Assembly (NCBI GenBank): GCA_919902625.1
Contig: CAKKRO010000235.1
Span: 7,327 to 13,114, forward strand
Source: Nitrosomonadaceae bacterium
Lineage (GTDB): Bacteria; Pseudomonadota; Gammaproteobacteria; Burkholderiales; Nitrosomonadaceae
DNA length: 5,788 nucleotides
Direction: 5' to 3'
Shown: positions 1 to 5,788 of the stretch, piece after piece
How positions within the stretch are numbered: the first letter of the stretch is position 1
Layout of the letters: the number at the start of each line of letters is the position of its first letter
Made by a program: the position numbers and the translations under genes
The notes under the pieces: generated by a model
Database searches by the model: none
What the model saw: only the letters and a program-made list of their open reading frames with translations
What the model was told of the DNA's origin: nothing

Positions 1-1256
1 CCAAACTCTGTAATCATGTCAAAAGTTGTAATCATCCCGGTCACGGTTCCCAGCAAACCCAGTAACGGAGATATCGAGGCAATCACCAGAATGGCCGATC
101 CAAAACGATCCAATGGCCCGGATTCATGTAAGATTGCCTCATAAACAATGCCTTCCATGTGGTCTCTGTCGTCTTTCAAATGGCGCAACGTATACGATAA
201 AACACGGCTTATTGCCGATGAATTATCTTCACAGCTTTTTTTAGCGACATCCAGATTGCCATCCGCAATCTGATGTATTATTTGATCGGAAAGTTGTTTC
301 GTATTGGCGCTATTGGAGCGCAGCAAATAAGTGCGGAGCAGGATAAGAAATACAGCAAATACACCCAGTACCACAATGACCCAGCCGATAGGCCCGCCCG
401 AATTAATGATACCCACGACTGTCTTTTCACGCGCTTCATCAATGGCGCTTGTGCGCGATTCAAATAGAAACAACTGCAATAGGTCAGGTTGCTGACCTTT
501 ACTCAAAGCAACGGCGCTTTCTGCACCGGAACCCTTCCATATCTTGAAATCACCGCCGCCCGCAGGCACTAAGCTGCCGCTACCCTCATTACTGACACCG
601 TAGGCCGCGATATTACCCAAATGAATAATACTTCCCTGGGTCTGCTTGCCATTCTCCAGAAAAAAATCGCCTGGCTTTGCCTGGGTTGCACCCAGCCCAT
701 GAATTAAAGACAGGGCTTGTTTAAACAGATAACCTATTTTGATGAGATCATTGCCTTGCGCGTCTTTAATGGATGCAGGCATTTCGATGCCATGATTTTT
801 AAGCGTTGCGCCTGCCTGTGCATAGGTCATTTCCAAGGCATCGCTGCGCTCAGTTCCTGCAGCTTCTTTACGTTCAACTTCTGACAGTTGCGCATTGAGT
901 TGGTCAATTCTGGTAGAACGCTCAACGGAACCCCTTTCAAGTACGTTGATCTTATTACTGAGCGCCTGTTCTTCGCGGCTTGCACTGGATTGATAATTTC
1001 TTAGACGCTCGGTTAATTCACGCTTCTGTGCTTCCAGGAAAGCGTACTCACGCTTATAGGCAGTTTCCAAATTGATGACTTCTTGGTTCGGCGAGCTCTT
1101 TTTCTGAGATTTACCTGAATCTGCAGGTTTATTCTGCTTAACTGCAGGCTCGGAAACAACGGTAACTTGGGAAGAGGCGGTGTCTTTATCTTCTGCGGCA
1201 ACAACAGCACTTCCCAACACACTCAGCAGTAACCATAAAAAGTGTACTTTCTTCAT
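1..1256 (-). CDS. Long ExbB/TolQ/MotA-family proton channel protein (TtpC-like), 3' end cut by window edge
   Basis: This is an uninterrupted minus-strand frame of 418 codons, still open at base 1. It begins with a likely Sec signal peptide (about residues 1-21, MKKVHFLWLLLSVLGSAVVA). A low-complexity, Lys/Ser-rich linker and a charged coiled coil (about 60-145) follow, then a globular periplasmic part up to about 280. The first transmembrane helix is at about 286-308 (GWVIVVLGVFAVFLILL). A cytoplasmic loop leads to the ExbB/TolQ core near 383-415, which includes SPLLGLLGTVTGMITTF, the family's diagnostic helix. Family members conduct protons to power TonB-dependent outer-membrane import. Versions with a signal peptide and periplasmic extension (TtpC of Vibrio TonB2 systems) are known next to DUF3450 genes. 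By comparison with such proteins, roughly 30-50 residues should be missing. The ATG overlaps the stop of the upstream DUF3450 gene (ATGA, 1253-1256), which fixes the start and suggests translational coupling. A second ExbB, ExbD and TonB would be expected beyond the left edge, but this cannot be seen. Confidence 0.92.
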   Translation of the reverse strand, partial: MKKVHFLWLLLSVLGSAVVAAEDKDTASSQVTVVSEPAVKQNKPADSGKSQKKSSPNQEVINLETAYKREYAFLEAQKRELTERLRNYQSSASREEQALSNKINVLERGSVERSTRIDQLNAQLSEVERKEAAGTERSDALEMTYAQAGATLKNHGIEMPASIKDAQGNDLIKIGYLFKQALSLIHGLGATQAKPGDFFLENGKQTQGSIIHLGNIAAYGVSNEGSGSLVPAGGGDFKIWKGSGAESAVALSKGQQPDLLQLFLFESRTSAIDEAREKTVVGIINSGGPIGWVIVVLGVFAVFLILLRTYLLRSNSANTKQLSDQIIHQIADGNLDVAKKSCEDNSSAISRVLSYTLRHLKDDRDHMEGIVYEAILHESGPLDRFGSAILVIASISPLLGLLGTVTGMITTFDMITEF

Positions 1257-2029
1257 TTTCTCATCGGATTAGGTAATTCAAAGTAGCCCTGACGTATTTG
1301 TTTCTTCAGTGAATCAAACAGCTTTGTGATGCGTTCAATATCGTTAGTGCTTGCAACCGTCTCAAATTTCCAACCGTAATCGGCCGATCTTTTGGCCATC
1401 CCGACCCGGTTATCCCGGGTTTGAAAGAACAGGAAAACCGTGCCTAATTTGGCAATATCAACAAGCACCTTTTCTCCCTCCAACGATATGGTTTGCTGAT
1501 AGACGCCATTTTCCTTGCTCAGGCGGATTTCATCTTCAATCAATGACCATACTTGATTCACGGCTTTATTCGGATCCACCAACTGATTCACAATATTATT
1601 CTCCAGATCGTTAATGGCCTTGATGCGATCCTCCATTTTGAATGGAAAGCCTATCTGAATATGACGCCGGTAATCATTTAGTATCTCAATTAAGACGGGT
1701 TTCAGAGTCTCGCCCGATTGCTCCGCTTGTTGGGTGCTTTCGGTCATCTTTTCTATGGAATGCTGTAGTTTCTCGATACTTAATTTTTGCCTTCTCTCTT
1801 CAACACTCAAATCCGCCAACTGCGAAGTGAGAGAAGACATTCTGCTGCCATGTTTGTCCTTCTCAATGTCCAATTGAGTTTGGAGTGTTTCGACTTCACC
1901 GCGAATCTTGGCTAATGCTTTTGCCAAATTCTCCAAACTATTTCCCAACGCCACAGGAGAAGAAAGCAACAGCACCAATCCAACAAGTGAGCTTATTTTT
2001 TTCAAAAAATGTTTCAGCATAAATTCCAT
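1253..2029 (-). CDS. DUF3450 family periplasmic coiled-coil protein of a TonB-type operon
   Basis: The protein has 258 residues. A signal peptide covers about residues 1-29 (hydrophobic core LVGLVLLLSSPVALG, likely cut after ALG). A long charged coiled coil spans about 32-105. A C-terminal domain has features I recall from DUF3450: GFPF with a following ExR at 127-135, W161 with an acidic stretch (EDEI), ENGVYQQTISLEGE (173-185), the hydrophobic KLGTVFLFFQT, and a closing LPNP. Its biochemical role is unknown. The family is found beside long ExbB proteins and TonB2-type genes, so it probably supports the proton-channel complex in the periplasm. The stop overlaps the start of the ExbB-family gene by four bases, so the two are cotranscribed. 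The start is ambiguous: the ATG at 2029 has no good ribosome site, and the ATG at 2020 (residue 4) gives an equally good signal peptide with a close GGA. The operon probably uses the candidate Pho-box promoter at 2110-2143. Confidence 0.9.
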   Translation of the reverse strand: MEFMLKHFLKKISSLVGLVLLLSSPVALGNSLENLAKALAKIRGEVETLQTQLDIEKDKHGSRMSSLTSQLADLSVEERRQKLSIEKLQHSIEKMTESTQQAEQSGETLKPVLIEILNDYRRHIQIGFPFKMEDRIKAINDLENNIVNQLVDPNKAVNQVWSLIEDEIRLSKENGVYQQTISLEGEKVLVDIAKLGTVFLFFQTRDNRVGMAKRSADYGWKFETVASTNDIERITKLFDSLKKQIRQGYFELPNPMRK

Positions 2030-2109
2030 CTAATCAAATCAATTGAGTGAGATAAGCAGCATCCAATACGAAATCAACCCTTCATTCACAATGTCTGCAT
2101 ACTACAAGC

Positions 2110-2143
2110 TGAATATTTCACTTTCATGACATTTAGATGTCAT
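2110..2143 (-). promoter_or_regulatory. Candidate Pho box and weak -10 for the DUF3450/ExbB operon
   Basis: On the minus strand the half-sites ATGACAT (2143-2137) and ATGTCAT (2132-2126) are separated by four bases, the 11-base repeat period of PhoB sites. They match CTGTCAT at 5/7 and 6/7 positions. Ten bases further on is TATTCA (2115-2110), a weak -10 (3/6 to TATAAT) but at the spacing expected of PhoB promoters. The element is also a perfect 7-4-7 palindrome, so it could instead be an operator for another dimeric regulator, or act toward psiE. A start here would give a leader of about 75-80 bases before the DUF3450 ATG. Confidence 0.45.
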
Positions 2144-2325
2144 TCGGTTTTTAATCCATTACTACTAAGAAACCTTAAAAGAACCTGGGGGATATTCACT
2201 GGCCAATCATTCAGCCATGAATACTGAGACTTACGAATATGAGAAACTAATTTCCTTACGTATTCACGCTCTTATAAGTTGAGGATGCGATATGAAATGT
2301 GCATTGAAGCTGGGGAATTAACCGA

Positions 2326-2359
2326 ATGTCATAAAACTTTTATATTGAGTCGCTAAGAT
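2326..2359 (+). promoter_or_regulatory. Pho box and -10 element of psiE
   Basis: Half-sites ATGTCAT (2326-2332) and CTTTTAT (2337-2343) flank AAAA, matching the CTGTCAT-4-CTGTCAT PhoB box at 6/7 and 5/7 positions with the usual A-rich spacer. TAAGAT (2354-2359), a fair -10, begins after exactly 10 bases, the arrangement of PhoB-activated promoters in which the box replaces the -35. No TTGACA-like -35 is evident. Transcription would start near 2366, about 30 bases before the psiE ATG. Confidence 0.7.
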
Positions 2360-2382
2360 AAGAACTCTAACAACTCGACATC

Positions 2383-2388
2383 AGGAGT
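2383..2388 (+). promoter_or_regulatory. Ribosome binding site of psiE
   Basis: AGGAGT lies six bases before the ATG at 2395, a strong Shine-Dalgarno at good spacing that fixes this start. Confidence 0.8.
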
Positions 2389-2394
2389 AACACA

Positions 2395-2841
2395 ATGATT
2401 AATCAGATGATATCTAAAAGAAAAAGTGCATTCCTGTTAACTGATACAGATTGGCACACACGTACCATTCAATGGATTGTCGGTATCTTAATGTTAGCGC
2501 TCTATTTGTGGATAGGCGCAGGCATTCTAAGCGTAATGTCAAATCTGCCCCAGATTCTCAAGAATGGATGGGCGACCGTGGCCGAGCACATCATTATCGA
2601 TATCGTATTGATCCTGGCAGTGCTTGAGTTGATTCGTATATTGCAATCTTATCTGGCAGTCGGGCGTGTCAAGGTAACTTTCATCCTGGATGTGGCGTTG
2701 GTGGTGTTGATCGGAGAATTAATCGGCCTTTGGTATAAAGAGTACACGCTCATAGAAGTTGGATTACACATTACCGTCATTACAGTACTTACCTTACTGC
2801 GCATTGTTTCCATCCGTTTTTCTCCCGATGCTACTGATTAG
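2395..2841 (+). CDS. psiE: PsiE family protein (phosphate-starvation-inducible membrane protein)
   Basis: This 148-residue inner-membrane protein is close in size to E. coli PsiE (136 residues). Four hydrophobic segments are visible, at about 25-48, 66-87, 96-114 and 119-140. A basic N-terminus (SKRK, 7-10) precedes them and a short charged tail follows. Features consistent with the family are acidic residues at the membrane boundaries (E64, D69, E78, D99, E108, E121) and the segment FILDVALVVLIGELIGLWY (96-114). The molecular function of PsiE is not established; in E. coli it is named for induction by phosphate starvation, with PhoB dependence. That fits the strong Pho box and -10 directly upstream and the phoB gene downstream. 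The start is set by AGGAGT six bases before the ATG. The 258 bases to the phoB ATG and phoB's own promoter suggest separate transcription. Confidence 0.88.
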   Translation: MINQMISKRKSAFLLTDTDWHTRTIQWIVGILMLALYLWIGAGILSVMSNLPQILKNGWATVAEHIIIDIVLILAVLELIRILQSYLAVGRVKVTFILDVALVVLIGELIGLWYKEYTLIEVGLHITVITVLTLLRIVSIRFSPDATD

Positions 2842-3008
2842 CTCCAACCCGAGTCCGGGTGCAGAAATCGCGTTATCAAAAATTAAAATCAGTATCCCCA
2901 TCTTCATTCGCGCTATTTCATAAGAGCACAGATAATCATGGATATACCGATCATCGCAGCATAGTCACTTACAGCATCTAACTATTTATTATTTAGAAAA
3001 AATAATAA

Positions 3009-3053
3009 CTTTCATAATATTGTCATAAATATGTAATGCTTTGTTTATATCAT
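3009..3053 (+). promoter_or_regulatory. Triple-half-site Pho box and -10 element of phoB
   Basis: Three CTGTCAT-like 7-mers follow one another at 11-base steps: CTTTCAT (3009-3015), TTGTCAT (3020-3026) and ATGTAAT (3031-3037), matching at 6/7, 6/7 and 5/7, with AT-only spacers (AATA, AAAT). Exactly 10 bases after the last comes TATCAT (3048-3053), a 5/6 match to the -10 consensus. This is PhoB promoter geometry and implies positive autoregulation, as in E. coli phoB. The predicted transcription start near 3060 leaves a leader of about 40 bases. Confidence 0.78.
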
Positions 3054-3089
3054 CTCAACATCTTTTAACTACATTTTCTCAATGTAAAC

Positions 3090-3093
3090 GGAG
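3090..3093 (+). promoter_or_regulatory. Ribosome binding site deciding the phoB start
   Basis: GGAG ends six bases before the ATG at 3100 but only three before the in-frame TTG at 3097. The spacing favours the ATG and the N-terminus MAVTILVVEDE. Confidence 0.75.
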
Positions 3094-3099
3094 TGGTTG

Positions 3100-3828
3100 A
3101 TGGCTGTGACAATACTTGTTGTTGAAGATGAGCTTGCAATTCAGGAGTTGATTGCACTTAATCTAAAAAAAGCGGGTCACATGGTTTTATGCGCTGATAA
3201 TGTAGAACAAGCCCAGAAAATGATCAACAACGTGCTGCCGGATCTCGTGCTGCTGGATTGGATGCTACCTGATATGAGTGGACTGGAATTTGCACGCAGG
3301 CTAAGGCGGGAAGAACGCACTAAGGCTATTCCCATTATTATGCTCACGGCTAAAGTTCAAGAAAGCGACAAAATCGCTGGGCTGGAAGCTGGGGCGGACG
3401 ATTATATTACCAAACCTTTCTCACCTCGCGAGTTACTCGCCCGGATTAAGGCTGTGCTGCGTCGGCGTTTACCCGAAATGTCGGATGAAATTATTGAAAT
3501 GGGTGGATTAAAGCTTGATCCAACGACACACAGAGTGCATGTGCATGCCCATGACGAACCGTCAAAATCGATGGAAATTACGCTGGGTCCCACTGAGTTT
3601 CGTCTTTTACATTTTCTGATGGCGTATAAAGAACGTGTCCATACCCGCGCACAACTACTGGATCGAGTATGGGGTGACCATGTTTTTATCGAGGACCGTA
3701 CCGTCGATGTGCATATTCGCAGGCTGCGAAAGATTCTTGAAGCCGTGGGGAAAGAAAATCTGGTACAAACAGTACGAGGAACAGGTTATCGATTTTCTAT
3801 TGAGTGCAATGAGGAAAACATAGGATAG
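3100..3828 (+). CDS. phoB: Phosphate regulon response regulator PhoB
   Basis: This is a 242-residue OmpR/PhoB-type response regulator that activates phosphate-starvation genes once phosphorylated. The receiver domain (about 1-120) has the acidic pair E9/D10, phospho-acceptor D53 in LLDWMLP, T83 in MLTAK and K105 in ADDYITKPFSP. D53, T83 and K105 have the same numbering as in E. coli PhoB. The winged-helix domain has LGPTEFRLLHFLM (162-174), VWG, the recognition-helix stretch EDRTVDVHIRRLRK and the wing VQTVRGTGYRF. GPTEF, EDRTVDVHIRRLRK and VQTVRGTGYRF are nearly identical to E. coli PhoB, which separates it from other OmpR-type proteins. It is about 13 residues longer than E. coli PhoB, partly from a His-rich, Ser/Lys insertion at about 147-160 (VHVHAHDEPSKS) before the DNA-binding core. 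An autoregulatory triple Pho half-site lies upstream. No phoR sensor kinase follows: the next gene is a metalloprotease after 216 bases. Confidence 0.96.
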   Translation: MAVTILVVEDELAIQELIALNLKKAGHMVLCADNVEQAQKMINNVLPDLVLLDWMLPDMSGLEFARRLRREERTKAIPIIMLTAKVQESDKIAGLEAGADDYITKPFSPRELLARIKAVLRRRLPEMSDEIIEMGGLKLDPTTHRVHVHAHDEPSKSMEITLGPTEFRLLHFLMAYKERVHTRAQLLDRVWGDHVFIEDRTVDVHIRRLRKILEAVGKENLVQTVRGTGYRFSIECNEENIG

Positions 3829-4032
3829 AAGCACTTAATCTAACCCAAATACATCAACTCTTCCCTGACAATTTATCAAAAAACCTCATATAACCGGCTA
3901 TTTCTTCATAGCAAATCCGATTGTTTCCAACCCGGTACAGTATTTCCGTCAATAATCGTTTATTATTTTCCATTCATTAGAATGTCCGATTAAAATGGCG
4001 TGGAAATCTAAGCATTTCATTGATCTATTACC

Positions 4033-4036
4033 GGGA
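4033..4036 (+). promoter_or_regulatory. Possible ribosome binding site of the M10 protease gene
   Basis: GGGA lies eight bases before the ATG at 4045. It is weak but acceptably spaced, and no better in-frame start lies upstream. Confidence 0.5.
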
Positions 4037-4044
4037 TTCATTTA

Positions 4045-5583
4045 ATGACAACTCCTTTTGTCTCAAGCAGCATTACTTTTAATGATCCGGCAAATGTCAA
4101 TACGATTGATTCATTATTGGGTGGTTCGCGCTGGGCCGGTTCTACCATTTCCTACAGCTTCCCGGCCAGCAATAGTGCTTTATTCTGGTCTACCCAGTCT
4201 GGACCGGGCTATGGATCTCCATTTGGCGATGGTGAACCGTGGAATAGCGCATTCACGCCACTGACCAGCGCTGACCAAATCAACTTTGAGAAAGCGCTGC
4301 AACAATGGGCGAATGTTGCCAATTTAAACTTTACAAAAGTGACGGAAACCAGCAATGAAGTGGGTGATATACGTGCAGCCTATACCAAAGATCCCGACGA
4401 TTTAACATTGGCCTGGTCTTATCTGCCCAGTTCCAGCGTCAAATCAGGCGATGTCTGGATTAATACTTTGGGCCTTCTCAATTTTCAGGATTGGAATCCG
4501 GGCAACATTTCCTTTGAAACCATCCTGCATGAAATTGGCCATGCTTTAGGACTCAAGCATCCATTCTTCGATCCTGATGATCCAGCAGCAGCAACGCTCC
4601 CGGCTCATCTCGATAGCACAACGCATACCGTCATGAGCTATACCTATTCAAATCCGGGAGGCGATGAAGGCAATGAATTCTCATTCCATCCCACCACGCC
4701 GATGGTGTTGGACATCGCCGCCATCCAATATTTATACGGTATCAATCATCAGTACCATGCCGGTAACAACACCTACACCTTCGGCGACTCAAGCACCTAC
4801 CACGAAACCATTTGGGATGCAGGTGGTTCTGACACCTTCCATTATGCAGGCAAGAATTCCGCCCTCATTGATCTAAACCCAACAGGCGCTTCTTATATTG
4901 GCCAACCGGTCTATGTTCAAGCCAATGGCGTTAACCTGGGCCTGCCCATTCCGAATGTGTGGATTGCTGATGGCGCTACGATTGAAAACGCCATTGCTGG
5001 ACCGGGCAATGATTTCCTGATTGGAAACAACAGCAGCAATACGCTGGATGGAGACTCAGGGATTGATACTGTTGTGGTGGAATCGCAACGTGATAACCAC
5101 ATTCTGGGTAAAATCGCCAGTGGCTACACCCTCACTGCAAGCGCCAATCCTGGCAACCAGGACACACTGACGCATATTGAACGCCTGGAGTTTGACGACA
5201 TCAAACTCGCGCTGGATCTGGATGGCCATGCCGGCCAGGTTGCCAAATTGCTGGGCGCCGTATTCGGTGCATCTGCCGTCGCCAATAAGGAATATGCCGG
5301 CATTGGCCTGACTGAAGTGGATAAAGGTTTGAACTACGAGCAACTGGGGGAACTCGCAATCCATGCAAGGGGATTAAAAAACCACGATGAAATCGTAACC
5401 CTGCTATGGAACAACCTGTTCGGAACCACACCTTCAGAAGCTGAAAAATCTCCCTACGTGAAACTGCTCGATAGCGGTGAAATGTCAACCGGCGCCTTAG
5501 CTGTATTGGCCGCTGACACCAGCTTTAATACCGGGAATATCAATCTGGTGGGACTCATGCAGGCCGGTATTGCGTTTGTTTGA
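4045..5583 (+). CDS. Serralysin-like M10 metalloprotease with degenerate RTX repeats, probable type I secretion substrate
   Basis: This 512-residue protein has no N-terminal signal peptide. The catalytic domain (about 25-235) has the metzincin zinc site HEIGHALGLKHP (H162, E163, H166, H172) and a Met-turn TVMSYTY (M197, with Y199 as the usual extra zinc ligand). An M10 C-terminal-type region follows: YLYGINHQYHAGNNTYTFGD, an RTX-like GGSDTFHYAG (260-269), then three tandem degenerate calcium-binding nonapeptides at 318-344 (AGPGNDFLI, GNNSSNTLD, GDSGIDTVV). The last part, about 398-512, begins QVAKLLGAVFGASAV and resembles the DUF4214-like C-termini of proteins exported by type I secretion. 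It ends in a hydrophobic AGIAFV typical of such signals. The protein is therefore probably an extracellular, Ca-dependent zinc protease; its substrate cannot be told from sequence. No ABC exporter, membrane-fusion protein or inhibitor gene is in the window. Composition is somewhat more GC-rich than the neighbours. No convincing Pho box precedes it, so its regulation is unknown. Confidence 0.92.
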   Translation: MTTPFVSSSITFNDPANVNTIDSLLGGSRWAGSTISYSFPASNSALFWSTQSGPGYGSPFGDGEPWNSAFTPLTSADQINFEKALQQWANVANLNFTKVTETSNEVGDIRAAYTKDPDDLTLAWSYLPSSSVKSGDVWINTLGLLNFQDWNPGNISFETILHEIGHALGLKHPFFDPDDPAAATLPAHLDSTTHTVMSYTYSNPGGDEGNEFSFHPTTPMVLDIAAIQYLYGINHQYHAGNNTYTFGDSSTYHETIWDAGGSDTFHYAGKNSALIDLNPTGASYIGQPVYVQANGVNLGLPIPNVWIADGATIENAIAGPGNDFLIGNNSSNTLDGDSGIDTVVVESQRDNHILGKIASGYTLTASANPGNQDTLTHIERLEFDDIKLALDLDGHAGQVAKLLGAVFGASAVANKEYAGIGLTEVDKGLNYEQLGELAIHARGLKNHDEIVTLLWNNLFGTTPSEAEKSPYVKLLDSGEMSTGALAVLAADTSFNTGNINLVGLMQAGIAFV

Positions 5584-5606
5584 GGTTATGTTGTATCAAT
5601 TCTCCA

Positions 5607-5634
5607 AATGCCTGAAAATTCTCGTTAGGGCATT
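5607..5634 (+). repeat. Small hairpin 24 bases after the protease stop
   Basis: AATGCC (5607-5612) pairs with GGCATT (5629-5634), extendable by one T-G pair (5613 with 5628), around a 14-base loop. No T run follows, so it is a poor factor-independent terminator. It shares 5628-5634 with the larger inverted repeat at 5628-5706, so the two folds exclude each other. Confidence 0.4.
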
Positions 5635-5706
5635 ATCAGACTCAATATTCTGTACTATTTAATTTGGCATGATTAAGCAAGTCAGGATCACCAGTCTGAT
5701 AATCCC
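5628..5706. repeat. Long inverted repeat, 14 pairs with one bulge, 50-base centre
   Basis: ATTATCAGACT (5632-5642) is the exact reverse complement of AGTCTGATAAT (5693-5703). Beyond a bulged C at 5631, GGG (5628-5630) pairs with CCC (5704-5706). The 50-base centre has no strong structure that I can see. The outer ends show no target-site duplication. The role is unknown: an RNA structure after the protease gene, an operator for a gene to the right, or a remnant of a small mobile repeat are all possible. Confidence 0.55.
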
Positions 5707-5788
5707 ATCAATATTAACCGGAATGGGCTTATTCATCGAGCAGCAATCAACTCCGTTCTAATTCTCTGTAGTTTAGGATCACCCGGCA

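Larger units (their letters stand above)
2030..2394. other. Divergent intergenic region between the DUF3450 operon and psiE
   Basis: These 365 bases hold the putative promoters for both directions: a palindromic Pho-box-like element at 2126-2143 on the DUF3450 side, and a Pho box plus -10 at 2326-2359 on the psiE side. The roughly 180 bases between them show only very short open frames (21 codons from 2217, 23 from 2285, 9 from 2292). I see no RNA gene and no strong hairpin terminator there. Confidence 0.7.

Noticed and set aside
1013..1222. Minus-strand 69-codon frame and other out-of-frame readings within the ExbB-family, DUF3450 and protease genes
   Set aside because: They are shadows of longer genes that have clear domain signatures.
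2217..2356. Tiny open frames (21 codons from 2217, 23 from 2285, 9 from 2292) upstream of psiE
   Set aside because: The first two lack a properly spaced ribosome site. The third has GAGG seven bases ahead but encodes only nine residues and lies upstream of the predicted psiE promoter. No sign of coding constraint can be judged.
2847..2860. ACCCG-AGTC-CGGGT hairpin just after psiE as a terminator
   Set aside because: The stem is only five pairs and no T run follows.
2930..2960. Fur-box-like GATAATCATGGATAT between psiE and phoB
   Set aside because: Only one arm matches the 19-base Fur consensus, and it is far from either promoter element.
3897..3912. GCTAT-6-ATAGC hairpin between phoB and the protease gene
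   Set aside because: It is a weak five-pair stem with no T run, not a credible terminator.
3946..3983. Pho-box-like CCGTCAA/CGTTTAT and a TAGAAT -10 ahead of the protease gene
   Set aside because: The half-sites match only 5/7 and 4/7, the -10 is not 10 bases after them, and no -35 is evident. Similar weak matches (ATTTCAT/CTATTAC near 4014) occur nearby by chance.
5624..5718. Integron attC-like site around the inverted repeat (GTTAGGG at one end, TTAAC at the other)
   Set aside because: The core-like words are in the wrong order for attC, do not fit GTTRRRY/RYYYAAC, and no integrase or cassette is present.
5659..5761. Short hydrophobic frames at the right end: 30 codons on plus from 5669, 25 codons on minus from 5736
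   Set aside because: Neither has a suitably placed ribosome site, both are very short, and they overlap each other and the inverted repeat.

Overview
The window (5,788 bases, moderately AT-rich) looks like Gram-negative chromosomal DNA. It holds a TonB-type energy-transduction operon, a close E. coli-type PhoB, a PsiE-family membrane protein and an RTX-like metalloprotease. From remembered similarity of the PhoB and of the protease C-terminus, I would guess a betaproteobacterium, possibly of the Nitrosomonas lineage; this is inference and was not checked by any search.

Layout. Bases 1-2029 carry two minus-strand genes: a DUF3450 periplasmic coiled-coil protein, and after an ATGA stop/start overlap, a long ExbB/TolQ/MotA-family proton-channel protein with an added periplasmic region (TtpC-like), which runs off the left edge. 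Bases 2030-2394 are a divergent intergenic region. Then come three plus-strand genes: a PsiE-family protein (2395-2841), phoB (3100-3828) and a serralysin-like M10 metalloprotease with degenerate RTX repeats and a probable type I secretion C-terminus (4045-5583). Bases 5584-5788 hold no convincing gene but have a long inverted repeat.

How it fits together. The main pattern is regulatory. Sequences resembling the PhoB binding box (two CTGTCAT-like 7-mers, 11 bases apart start to start) lie upstream of psiE, of phoB and of the DUF3450/ExbB operon. In all three the second half-site ends exactly 10 bases before a possible -10 hexamer, the spacing known from PhoB-activated promoters; the -10 is good for psiE and phoB and poor for the operon. 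The simplest reading is a small Pho-regulon cluster: an autoregulated PhoB, the phosphate-starvation protein PsiE, and a TonB-type motor that may power outer-membrane uptake of phosphate or a phosphorus compound. No phoR follows phoB. The protease has no clear Pho box, so its link to the cluster is by position only.
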